Assembly (NCBI GenBank): GCA_947259335.1 | Contig: CAMYMQ010000030.1 | Coordinates: 1 to 48,202, forward strand | From: an uncultured Alphaproteobacteria bacterium | GTDB taxonomy: Bacteria > Pseudomonadota > Alphaproteobacteria > Bin65 | Length of the DNA: 48,202 nucleotides | Direction: 5' to 3' | In this document: positions 7,752 to 15,949 of the stretch, piece after piece | How positions within the stretch are numbered: the stretch's first letter is position 1 | Layout: every line of letters begins with the position of its first letter | Notes under the pieces: model-generated | What the model was told of the DNA's origin: nothing | Databases searched by the model: none | What the model saw: the letters and a program-made list of their open reading frames with translations, nothing else | Program-made: the position numbers and the translations under genes

Positions 7752-8987
7752 ATGAACCAGATGATCGCCAGCCTTCCCGCGGAACCGACCCGCGACGATC
7801 TCGCGGCGCGGGCGCGCGCCCTGACGCCGGTGGTCGCCGAGCGGGCCGCGGAGGCGGAGACATTAAGGCGGCTGCCGCGGGAGACGGTCGCGGACTTCGA
7901 GGCGGCGGACCTGTGCAAGGTCTGGATACCCAAGCGCTTCGGCGGGCTGGAGTTGGATCTCCATACCGGTCTCGACACGCTGTACGAGGTCGCCCGCGGC
8001 TGCGCCTCCTCCTCCTGGTGCCTTACTGTCTGGCAGCAGCACAGCTGGATCGTCGCCCACTTTCCCGAAGAGGCCCAGCAGGAGACCCTGGGCTCCGAAC
8101 CCGACTTTCATGTCGGCGCCGTGCTGGCGCCGCGGGGCACGATCACGCCGGTTGAGGGCGGTTTCATCCTCGACGGACTGTGGCCGTTCGCATCGGGCTG
8201 CGAGCATGGCACCTGGATCCTGCTCGGCGCCCAGCGGGTCGACGAAGACGGCACGCCGCTGACCCTGGGCCGCGAAATCTTCGGCAATCCGGCGGCAGAC
8301 TCCCGGCTGTGCCTGGTGCCGATCGGCGATGTCGACATCAAGGGCGACTGGAACGTGGCCGGCCTGTGCGGCACGGGCAGCCACAGCATCGAGGTCCGCA
8401 ACCTGTTCGTGCCCGAGCACCGGACCCTGGTGATCGCCGACGCCGTCGAGGGCCAGGCGCCCGGACGGGCGTCCAACGACGGCACGTTGTTCGGCGCGAC
8501 CTACTATTCCTTCCTGCACACGGCCCTGTGTGGCCCCGCACCGGGCGTCGCCCAGTCGATGCTCGACTACATGCTGGGCATGGCCGGCAAGAAGATCGTG
8601 GCGCCGATGAACAAGGTGCAGAAGGACCTCGTGCGCACCCACCGGCAGGTCGCCGAGGCCGAGGCCAAGATCCAGATGGCGCGGCTGCTGCTGCGCGACG
8701 CGGCCGACAGAATCATGGAGGCGGCTGTGGCGGGACGTCCGCTGTCCGCCGAGGAGCGGGCGTTGTGCCGGCGCAACGGGGTGGTTTCGACGCACCTGTC
8801 CTATGAGGCGGGGGAGATCGTCTTTTTCGCCGGCGGCGGCTCTCAGCTCAATCTCAAGAGTCCGCTGCAGCGGTCGATGCGCGATCTGCACGCGATCAAG
8901 TCGCACTATTTCATGGATCTCGAGACGGCCTACGAGCTCAGCGGCATGACCCGGCTGGGCCTCGATCCCTACACCTACGTTTTCTAG
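7752..8987 (+). CDS. Flavin-dependent monooxygenase, acyl-CoA dehydrogenase fold (HPAH C2 / HsaA / DszC type)
   Basis: GAGAGGA precedes the ATG. The 411-residue protein has the acyl-CoA-dehydrogenase fold, with RRLPRETVADFEAADLCKVWIPKRFGG at the N-terminus, WCLTVWQQHSW near residue 92 and GLCGTGSHSIEVRNLFVPEH near 205. It lacks the catalytic Glu segment of true dehydrogenases. This is the pattern of group D flavin monooxygenases, including the 4-hydroxyphenylacetate 3-hydroxylase oxygenase C2, the steroid enzyme HsaA and the sulfur enzyme DszC, which use reduced flavin from a separate reductase. No reductase gene is in the window. The HpaR-type regulator immediately downstream makes aromatic ortho-hydroxylation the best guess; DszC-like desulfurisation is an alternative. 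Confidence 0.85.
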   Translation: MNQMIASLPAEPTRDDLAARARALTPVVAERAAEAETLRRLPRETVADFEAADLCKVWIPKRFGGLELDLHTGLDTLYEVARGCASSSWCLTVWQQHSWIVAHFPEEAQQETLGSEPDFHVGAVLAPRGTITPVEGGFILDGLWPFASGCEHGTWILLGAQRVDEDGTPLTLGREIFGNPAADSRLCLVPIGDVDIKGDWNVAGLCGTGSHSIEVRNLFVPEHRTLVIADAVEGQAPGRASNDGTLFGATYYSFLHTALCGPAPGVAQSMLDYMLGMAGKKIVAPMNKVQKDLVRTHRQVAEAEAKIQMARLLLRDAADRIMEAAVAGRPLSAEERALCRRNGVVSTHLSYEAGEIVFFAGGGSQLNLKSPLQRSMRDLHAIKSHYFMDLETAYELSGMTRLGLDPYTYVF

Positions 8988-9014
8988 GGCCTTTTCTAGG
9001 GCGTTTTCCAGGCC
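8979..9014. repeat. Tandem 12-base repeat spanning two convergent stop codons
   Basis: Three adjacent units read GTTTTCTAGGGC (8979-8990), CTTTTCTAGGGC (8991-9002) and a degenerate GTTTTCCAGGCC (9003-9014). The TAG of the monooxygenase lies in the first unit, and the CTA that is the opposite-strand stop of the MarR gene lies in the second. The duplication thus supplies one terminator codon to each convergent gene. Confidence 0.75.
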
Positions 9015-9532
9015 GATTTCTGGGGCTTCGGCGCCGCCGCGTCGTCGGCGTCGGGCGCTTCGAGGACCCGGATCAAGTCTTCGAGAAGCTCGTATGTTTG
9101 CTCCAGCCGCTCATCGCCGATCAGCCGGGTGATCTCGGCGTAACGGGCCTCGGAGATGGGCGCGGCGCTTTCGAACAGGGCACGCCCTTCCTGCGTCACC
9201 GAGATCACCCAGCTCCGCTGGTCGTTGTCGCCCGCCCGACGGGAGACCAGGCCGCGTTCCTCCAGGTTCTGGATGATGCGCGACAGGCTCGGCATCAGCA
9301 GGCAGCAGTCCTCGGCCAGCGCACTGAGCTGCATCTCGCCATTGTCGACGAGACCGCGCATCACCCGCCATTGCTGGTCGGTGAAGCCGTGGTCGCGCAA
9401 GTTCGGCCGGAAGCGGTTCATGACCGCTTCCCGGGCCCGCAGAAGCAGCATCGGCAGCGATCGGGAAAAGGCGCGCATCGGCTCCCGGGCCGAGGCTTCG
9501 GCCCGTTTTGCCGTCTGCGCCGCGCGGGTCAC
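8996..9532 (-). CDS. hpaR: MarR-family regulator, HpaR-like repressor of homoprotocatechuate degradation
   Basis: This 178-residue winged-helix protein closely resembles HpaR of the 4-hydroxyphenylacetate regulon. LLLRAREAVMNRFRPNLR is near residue 30, then DHGFTDQQWRVMRGL, the recognition region LMPSLSRIIQNLEERGLV, and the wing RRAGDNDQRSWVISVT. It is likely a dimeric repressor released by an aromatic acid. The start is GTG 9532, with AGGGG upstream and only eight bases from the stop of the FAH gene, so the two are co-transcribed leftward. The natural target is the perfect palindrome at 10462-10479, which would make it autoregulatory. It ends convergent with the flavin monooxygenase. An N-terminal extension of about 20 residues and a short C-terminal tail exceed the usual HpaR length. 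Confidence 0.88.
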   Translation of the reverse strand: MTRAAQTAKRAEASAREPMRAFSRSLPMLLLRAREAVMNRFRPNLRDHGFTDQQWRVMRGLVDNGEMQLSALAEDCCLLMPSLSRIIQNLEERGLVSRRAGDNDQRSWVISVTQEGRALFESAAPISEARYAEITRLIGDERLEQTYELLEDLIRVLEAPDADDAAAPKPQKSAWKTP

Positions 9533-9540
9533 GAGTGCCC

Positions 9541-10404
9541 CTAACGCGGTTCGTCGATGACCGGGTTGGACAGGGTGCCGACGCCGGTCGCCTCGACCTC
9601 GACCACGTCGCCGGGCTTGAGGAAGACCGGCGGATCCATCGCGACCCCGGCGCCCGTCGGCGTGCCGGTCGAGATGATGTCGCCCGGCTTCAGCTCGGTC
9701 CAGGTCGAGATGTAGTGGACGAGGTAGCGGAACGGGAATGTCAGGTTGGCGGTGGTGTCGTTCTGCCGGACCTCGCCGTTGACCCGGGTGGTCACCTGCA
9801 GGTCGTCATAATCCTTGAACTCGTCGGCGGTCACCACCCAGGGGCCGACCGAGCCGCTCTTCTCGAAATTCTTGCCTTGGGTGACGTTGACCGTGCCGTG
9901 ACGGAGCCAGTCGCGCAACGTGCCTTCCTGGAGGCAGGTCAGCCCCGCGACGTGCTCCTCCATCCTGTCCTCGGGGATGCGCCGCCCGGCCTTGCCGATG
10001 ACGATGGCGATCTCGCCCTCGTAGTCGAACTTGTCCGATTCGGGCGGGCGCTGGATCGGCTGGCCGTGGCCGACCAGCGAGCCCGGCGTGCGCATGAAGA
10101 TGTTCGGGTATGTCAGCTTGGGCCGGTCGGCATATTCCTCGCTGCGGTTGGCGTAGTTGATGCCCACGCAGATGATCTTCTCCGGATACAGGACCGGGCG
10201 GCGGTATTCGATGTCCGACAGGGCGACGTCGCCGGACTGGCCGGCGGCCATGTCCTTGGCCTTGTCGAGCCCGCCGGCGCGGAGCAGTTCTAGGAAGCCG
10301 GGCGTGTCGCTCATGCGCGCGCCGAGGTCGACGATGCCGGTGCCGTCACCGGTAACCGCGCCGAAGGAGGTCTTGCCGTCGTGTTCGAATGTCAGGAATT
10401 TCAT
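9541..10404 (-). CDS. Fumarylacetoacetate hydrolase (FAH) family protein
   Basis: Start ATG 10404 (MKFLTFEHDG) is preferred over the upstream TTG, with GGGGA eight bases before it. The 287-residue protein is a single-domain FAH-family member. The metal-site segment KFDYEGEIAIVIGK near residue 125 contains the E-x-E motif, and a conserved C-terminal ELKPGDIISTGTPTGAG follows. The family includes the HpaG decarboxylase/isomerase of the homoprotocatechuate route, fumarylpyruvate and acylpyruvate hydrolases, and hydratases. In this context it probably acts on a ring-cleavage 2-oxo product, in the HpaG role or as a C-C hydrolase. It is one domain only, whereas enteric HpaG (HpcE) is a fused two-domain protein. 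It is first in the leftward arm, followed by hpaR. Confidence 0.88.
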   Translation of the reverse strand: MKFLTFEHDGKTSFGAVTGDGTGIVDLGARMSDTPGFLELLRAGGLDKAKDMAAGQSGDVALSDIEYRRPVLYPEKIICVGINYANRSEEYADRPKLTYPNIFMRTPGSLVGHGQPIQRPPESDKFDYEGEIAIVIGKAGRRIPEDRMEEHVAGLTCLQEGTLRDWLRHGTVNVTQGKNFEKSGSVGPWVVTADEFKDYDDLQVTTRVNGEVRQNDTTANLTFPFRYLVHYISTWTELKPGDIISTGTPTGAGVAMDPPVFLKPGDVVEVEATGVGTLSNPVIDEPR

Positions 10405-10435
10405 GCGTGGGTCCCCGGTCAATTCGGCGCGCGTG

Positions 10436-10464
10436 TTGACAGGTTCCGCGGCCCTCCGTATTAT
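10436..10464 (+). promoter_or_regulatory. Sigma-70-type promoter of the rightward ring-cleavage operon
   Basis: A perfect -35 TTGACA (10436-10441), a 17-base spacer and -10 TATTAT (10459-10464, five of six consensus bases) point toward the isomerase gene at 10538. The predicted start site near 10471 lies inside the shared palindrome, so repressor binding would block it. This is one of the best promoter matches visible in the window. Confidence 0.7.
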
Positions 10465-10479
10465 TTAACATGTTAAATA
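10462..10479. promoter_or_regulatory. Perfect 18-bp palindrome, likely HpaR operator
   Basis: TATTTAACATGTTAAATA is a perfect palindrome in an otherwise GC-rich region. It overlaps the -10 elements and predicted start sites of both divergent transcription units. Size, symmetry and AT content match MarR-family operators, and the nearest regulator, HpaR, is encoded in the leftward unit. No second copy was seen elsewhere in the window. Confidence 0.75.
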
Positions 10480-10498
10480 GAGTAGCCGCACCCGTCAA
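10470..10498 (-). promoter_or_regulatory. Promoter of the leftward FAH-hpaR unit
   Basis: On the minus strand TTGACG (10493-10498) is followed by a 17-base spacer and TAACAT (10470-10475). The predicted start near 10463 gives a leader of about 59 bases to the FAH start. It faces the rightward promoter, and the two core elements interdigitate across the palindrome, so polymerase binding should be mutually exclusive. Confidence 0.5.
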
Positions 10499-10537
10499 CG
10501 CCCATGAGCGGGCGAGCCGCACCCAGCGAGATCCATC

Positions 10538-10939
10538 ATGCCGCACTTCATCATCGAGCATTCGACCAACATCGCGGACAAGGTCCAGATCCCCGAGCTT
10601 CTCGAGAAATTGCACAACGTTGCCGTTGAGACGGGCGTTTTCCCGTTGGGCGGCCTGCGCAGCCGGGTGGTCCCGTGCGGCCAGTACCGCATCGCCGACG
10701 GCCATCCCGACAACGCCTTCGTCCACGTGTCGATGCGGGTCGGCTCCGGGCGCGAGCGCGAGACGTTGGTGGCTGCGTGCGAGCGAATCTTCGAGGTCAT
10801 CACAGACCACTTCGGGCCACTTCAGGATGCGGGCCCGTTGGCGCTGTCCTATGAGATCCGGCAGATGGACAAGGACCTCAATTTCCGGAAGACCAACATC
10901 CGGGAACATATGGCCAAGCGCGCCGGCAAGGAGGCCTGA
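10538..10939 (+). CDS. hpaF: 5-carboxymethyl-2-hydroxymuconate delta-isomerase (HpaF/HpcD/CHMI)
   Basis: This 133-residue tautomerase-like protein starts MPHFIIEHS; after Met removal Pro1 is the catalytic base, as in the family. GVFPLGGLRSRVVPC with the substrate-binding Arg pair, DAFVHV-like NAFVHVSMRVGSGR, and the C-terminal LALSYEIRQMDKDLNFRKTN match CHMI from the homoprotocatechuate pathway closely, and the length is normal. It converts the open-ring 5-carboxymethyl-2-hydroxymuconate to its 2-oxo isomer. It is the first gene after the rightward promoter and ends three bases before the aldehyde dehydrogenase. It is the most specific marker that the operon handles a carboxymethyl-substituted ring-cleavage product. 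Confidence 0.92.
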   Translation: MPHFIIEHSTNIADKVQIPELLEKLHNVAVETGVFPLGGLRSRVVPCGQYRIADGHPDNAFVHVSMRVGSGRERETLVAACERIFEVITDHFGPLQDAGPLALSYEIRQMDKDLNFRKTNIREHMAKRAGKEA

Positions 10940-10941
10940 GC

Positions 10942-12519
<1,578 letters not shown>

Positions 12520-12545
12520 TTTGATGGGGGCTCTCGCGTTCATCC

Positions 12546-12682
12546 CTTCCCCCTCTTCAGAGGGGGAAGTCCCGGAGCGAAGCGAAGGGGATGGGGGGGC
12601 CTTCCCACGGTCCCGCGGCGACGCACGGCACCCCCATCGACCGTACTGCGTACGGCCACTTCCCCCTCTGAAGAGGGGGAAG
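12546..12682. repeat. Palindromic intergenic repeat element with terminal inverted repeats
   Basis: The 204-base gap inside the operon holds a structured element. A 24-base terminus at 12546-12569 is repeated exactly as its reverse complement at 12659-12682. Each terminus is itself a hairpin, CTTCCCCCTCT / AGAGGGGGAAG around a two-base loop. Inside, GATGGGGG (12590-12597) can pair with CCCCCATC (12631-12638), and CCGTAC-TGC-GTACGG (12641-12655) is another hairpin. There is no coding capacity beyond spurious ORFs. The style resembles small palindromic repeats or MITE-like elements scattered in alphaproteobacterial genomes. In the transcript it would fold strongly between hpaE and the dioxygenase genes. 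Confidence 0.85.
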
Positions 12683-12723
12683 AGAACGGAAAACGTCCGC
12701 CAGGTTTGGAGCGGGGCAACCGC

Positions 12724-13026
12724 ATGAGCCTCTACAACGTCCAGAAGCTGATCTACCAGCTCAACCGCGACCCCAAGGTGCGCCAGCGGTTCGAGGCGGA
12801 TTCGGAATCGGTGATCGCGGAGTTCGAGTTCACCGATGAAGAACTCGGCGCGCTGCGCAAGCCGGACATCGGGCTGCTCTATGTGCTCGGGGTCAACGGC
12901 CAGCTGCTGATGCACTATGCCGCCCTGCACGGCTACGAGTGGAACGAGTATCTGGAAGCCATGCGCGAGGGCGTCCGCCAGCATGGCAAGGTGCGCGCCG
13001 GCGTTTACGCCATGTTGGAGAGCTAG
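12724..13026 (+). CDS. LigA-like small (alpha) subunit of a class III extradiol dioxygenase
   Basis: The start at ATG 12724 (MSLYNVQKLIYQLNRDPKVR) is preferred to 12706; it leaves 100 residues, right for an all-helical LigA-type subunit. The segments NVQKLIYQLNRDPKVRQRFEAD, FTDEELGALRKPDIGLLYVLGVN and HYAALHGYEWNEY are typical of the LigA family, which caps the active site of the LigB partner. It ends three bases before the LigB-like gene, so the two are surely co-translated. Separate small and large subunits resemble protocatechuate 4,5-dioxygenase, not the usual HpaD of this pathway. Confidence 0.88.
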   Translation: MSLYNVQKLIYQLNRDPKVRQRFEADSESVIAEFEFTDEELGALRKPDIGLLYVLGVNGQLLMHYAALHGYEWNEYLEAMREGVRQHGKVRAGVYAMLES

Positions 13027-13029
13027 GGT

Positions 13030-13851
13030 ATGCCACTTGTCTTCGCGGGTGCGTCGAGCCATGCGCCGGGGATTACGGGGAGGGCCCATATGGCCGATCC
13101 GGTCGTGCGCGACGCCTTCTACGAAAGTTACGACCGGATGCGCGAGCAACTCGAGGCCGCCAGGCCGGATGCGCTGATCGTCGTTGGCGCCGAGCATTTC
13201 GCCAATTTCTTCATGAACAACATGCCGGCCTTCTGCGTCGGCATGGCGGATCATTACGAGGGCCCGATCGAGGACCCGGATTGGATCGGGATCAAGCCGA
13301 CACGGGTGCCGGGCGCGCCCGACCTGTCGCGGCGCCTGATCGAAAACGTCATGCAGGATGTCGACGTCGCCTGGGCCCAGGAGTGGAAATTCGACCACGG
13401 CATCATCGTGCCGCTCAACTTCCTGACGCCGCGCTATGACCTGCCGGTCATTCCGATCAACATCAACTGCCAGGAAGCGCCGCTGACCCCGCTGCACCGC
13501 TGCTGGACGTTCGGCCGAGCCCTGCGCCGCGCCTGCGACGCGATGGACGAGCGGATCGCGCTGGTCGGCACCGGCGGCATCTCCCATTGGCCGTGCACGC
13601 CGGATTCGGGCGTGATCAACGAGGAATGGGACCGCGATTTCCTCGACAAGTTCATCAACAACCGCAAGGACGAGCTGCTCGCCTATACCGACGAGGAGGT
13701 CTATCGCGACGCCGGCCACGGCGGTTTCGAGATTCGCACCTTCATCACGGTCGCGGCGGCCACAGAGGGCTCGACGGGCGACCTCATGTACTACGCGCCG
13801 ATCCCGATCTTCGCGGTCGGCTGCACCGTCGCGACCATGGCGGTCGCCTGA
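13030..13851 (+). CDS. LigB-like catalytic (beta) subunit of a class III extradiol ring-cleavage dioxygenase
   Basis: This 273-residue LigB-family protein has every active-site residue in the expected place. Candidate Fe(II) ligands are His11 (SSHAPG), His56 (GAEHFANFF) and Glu234 (GGFEIRTF), and the proton-relay His186 is in GTGGISHWP. KFDHGIIVPLNFL near residue 120 and VINEEWDRDFLDKF near 196 match LigB. It opens a catechol ring next to the diol. Family members act on protocatechuate, gallate or substituted catechols; the HpaF and HpaE neighbours argue for homoprotocatechuate or a close analogue. The LigA-like subunit is immediately upstream, and the class II aldolase starts 22 bases downstream. 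Confidence 0.92.
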   Translation: MPLVFAGASSHAPGITGRAHMADPVVRDAFYESYDRMREQLEAARPDALIVVGAEHFANFFMNNMPAFCVGMADHYEGPIEDPDWIGIKPTRVPGAPDLSRRLIENVMQDVDVAWAQEWKFDHGIIVPLNFLTPRYDLPVIPININCQEAPLTPLHRCWTFGRALRRACDAMDERIALVGTGGISHWPCTPDSGVINEEWDRDFLDKFINNRKDELLAYTDEEVYRDAGHGGFEIRTFITVAAATEGSTGDLMYYAPIPIFAVGCTVATMAVA

Positions 13852-13873
13852 CGGGCGGGATGGGAAGAGAACG

Positions 13874-14656
13874 ATGGACGGCGCGCGCACGACCGAAGAC
13901 CTGGCCAACCGGCCGGCCCATGTCTCCCCCGAGGAGTGGAACCTGCGGGTCGAGCTCGCGGCCTGCTACCGTATCTTCGACCATCTCGGCTGGACCGAGC
14001 TGATCTACAACCACATCACCGCGCGGATCCCGGGCCCCGAGACCCATTTCCTGATCAACCCGTTCGGGCTGACCTACCGCGAGGTCACCGCCTCGAACCT
14101 GCTCAAGATCGACCTCGACGGCAACAAGGTCGACGACAGCCCGTGGCCGGTGAACCCGGCCGGCTTCGTCATCCACGGCGCGATCCACGCCAACCTGCCC
14201 GATGCCCATTGCGTGATGCACACCCATACGACGGCGGGCATGGCGGTCGCGTGCAAGGCGGACGGGCTCGACTGGAACAACTTCTACTCGGCCCAGATCT
14301 ACAAGCAGGTCGCCTACCACGACTTCGAGGGCATCACCGTCAATCTCGAGGAGCAGGAGCGGCTGCTGGCCAGTCTCGGCGACAAGCGGCTCCTGATCCT
14401 GCGCAACCACGGCCTGTTGTCGTGGGGCGAGTCCATCCCCGAGGCCCTGGTGCGACTGTGGACCCTGCAGCGGTCCTGCGAGATCCAGCACGCCGCCGAA
14501 ACCTTGCCGGGCCGGTCGATCGAGCTGTCCGAGGAGGTCCGCCTGCAATGCGCCCGGGCCTCGCTCCAGTTCGATCCCAGATACGGCGCCGGCCGCGATG
14601 TGTTCGAAGCCTTGCGCCGGACCGTCGACGCCAGGGATCCGTCCTACAAGAACTAG
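13874..14656 (+). CDS. Class II aldolase / adducin family protein
   Basis: This 260-residue protein has a normal AraD-type zinc fold. The N-terminal WTELIYNHITARIPG is the phosphate-loop-like region, two zinc His are in MHTHTTAGMAV, and the third is in LRNHGLLSWGES. In a meta-cleavage operon it could split the final 4-hydroxy-2-oxo acid, a role usually taken by HpaI of an unrelated fold. Alternatively it could be an aromatic decarboxylase, since 3,4-dihydroxyphthalate decarboxylases belong to this fold. GGGATGGGAAGAGAACG precedes the start, giving a good ribosome binding site. It lies between ligB and the MetE-like gene in the same operon. Confidence 0.88.
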   Translation: MDGARTTEDLANRPAHVSPEEWNLRVELAACYRIFDHLGWTELIYNHITARIPGPETHFLINPFGLTYREVTASNLLKIDLDGNKVDDSPWPVNPAGFVIHGAIHANLPDAHCVMHTHTTAGMAVACKADGLDWNNFYSAQIYKQVAYHDFEGITVNLEEQERLLASLGDKRLLILRNHGLLSWGESIPEALVRLWTLQRSCEIQHAAETLPGRSIELSEEVRLQCARASLQFDPRYGAGRDVFEALRRTVDARDPSYKN

Positions 14657-14691
14657 ATCAGATCGAAGCCTTCCCGGGGAGAGAAACGCCG

Positions 14692-15795
14692 ATGACCCAG
14701 CGAACGAAACCGCCATTCCGCGCCGACCATGTCGGCAGCCTGCTGCGTCCGCAGCGCCTGACCGACGCCCGCGCCAAGGCCAAGGCCGGCGAGATCACCG
14801 CGGAGGCGCTCAGGGCGGTCGAGGACGACGCCATCCGCGAGGCGGTCGCCCTGCAGGAGGGCGTCGGCCTTCACGCCATTACAGATGGCGAGTTCCGTCG
14901 CGACTACTGGCATATCGATTTCCTGTCCGCCTTCGACGGGGTCGAGACGGTGTGGCCCGAACTGGTCAACCGGTTCACCACGGACGAACAGCCCCCGACC
15001 AACAAGGTCTCGGGCAAGGTCGGCCGGAGCAAGGGCATCTTCACCGACCATTTCGCCTTCCTCGCGTCGGTGACCACGGAGACCCCGAAGATCACCATCC
15101 CGGGGCCGGCGATGATCTACATGAGGCCGGGCCGGGCCGGCATCGACGCCGCCGTCTATCCCGACCTGGAGCCGTTCTGGGAAGACCTGTGCGCCGCCTA
15201 CCGGGCCGAGATCGACGGGCTCTACGCGCTCGGCTGCCGCTATCTCCAGATCGACGACGTCAGCTTCGCCTATCTGTGCGACGACAAGATGCGCCAGACC
15301 TATGCCGACCGCGGCGACGACCCGGACGAGCTGCTCGACCTCTATATCGACCTGGTCAACCGGGTCGTCGGCGGCCGGCCGGATGACATGGCGGTGTCGG
15401 TGCACATGTGCCGGGGCAATTTCAAGAGCGGCTGGGCCGCGCAGGGCGGCTACGAAAGGGTGTCCGAGAAGCTGTTCGGCGACATGAAGGTCGATGGCCT
15501 GTTCCTGGAGTACGACAGCGACCGCGCGGGCGGCTTCGAGCCCCTGCGCCATGTCGCCGACGACAAGATCGTGGTTCTCGGCCTCGTCACCTCCAAGGCG
15601 TCGGAGATGGAGTCCAAGGAGGACATCAAGCGCCGGATAGACGAGGCGACCAAATACGTGCCCCTCGACCGGTTGTGCCTGAGCCCCCAGTGCGGCTTCT
15701 CCAGTACCCACCACGGCAACGCGCTTACCATCGACGACGAAAAGCGCAAGCTCGCTTTCGTGGTGGAAACCGCCGCCGAGGTGTGGGGCAACTAA
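14692..15795 (+). CDS. MetE-like cobalamin-independent methyltransferase (C-terminal domain type)
   Basis: The real start is ATG 14692, after GGGGAGAG; the 619-residue ORF in the track is an upstream shadow. The 367 residues match the C-terminal catalytic barrel of cobalamin-independent methionine synthase, without its N-terminal domain. All zinc ligands are seen: His238 and Cys240 in SVHMCRGNF, Glu273 in FLEYDSDRAG and Cys334 in LSPQCGFSS. Such stand-alone proteins transfer methyl groups to thiols or, as in the epoxyalkane:CoM transferases, add a thiol to a substrate. Its place as last gene of a ring-cleavage operon is unexpected. It may serve one-carbon transfer from a methylated substrate or thiol chemistry on an intermediate; neither is shown. 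Confidence 0.9.
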   Translation: MTQRTKPPFRADHVGSLLRPQRLTDARAKAKAGEITAEALRAVEDDAIREAVALQEGVGLHAITDGEFRRDYWHIDFLSAFDGVETVWPELVNRFTTDEQPPTNKVSGKVGRSKGIFTDHFAFLASVTTETPKITIPGPAMIYMRPGRAGIDAAVYPDLEPFWEDLCAAYRAEIDGLYALGCRYLQIDDVSFAYLCDDKMRQTYADRGDDPDELLDLYIDLVNRVVGGRPDDMAVSVHMCRGNFKSGWAAQGGYERVSEKLFGDMKVDGLFLEYDSDRAGGFEPLRHVADDKIVVLGLVTSKASEMESKEDIKRRIDEATKYVPLDRLCLSPQCGFSSTHHGNALTIDDEKRKLAFVVETAAEVWGN

Positions 15796-15824
15796 TCCTG
15801 GCTTCACGATTCGCCTGATTCCGG

Positions 15825-15855
15825 CCCGCCTGTGCCATGCGCGCAGGCGGGTTTT
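15825..15855 (+). terminator. Intrinsic terminator of the ring-cleavage operon
   Basis: CCCGCCTG pairs with CAGGCGGG, extended by three inner pairs including one G-T wobble around a five-base loop. Four T follow immediately at 15852-15855. It lies 30 bases after the MetE-like stop and cleanly separates this operon from soeABC. Confidence 0.85.
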
Positions 15856-15949
15856 GCCATGCGCGGCATATTGGGGGCTTTCGCGCGGGGACAGTTTCAG
15901 GTTTATGAATATTAGAGGATGGTTATGGTGACGGCACGGCGCGCGACTC

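Noticed and set aside
12520-12723. Small proteins predicted in the repeat element (98 and 61 residues)
   Set aside because: Their sequence comes from the palindromic DNA itself (PSSEGEV-type translation of the repeat), so they are not credible genes.
13936-14691. N-terminal extension of the 619-residue ORF before the MetE-like start
   Set aside because: It overlaps the class II aldolase in another frame and has no domain; the strong ribosome binding site and family N-terminus are at 14692.
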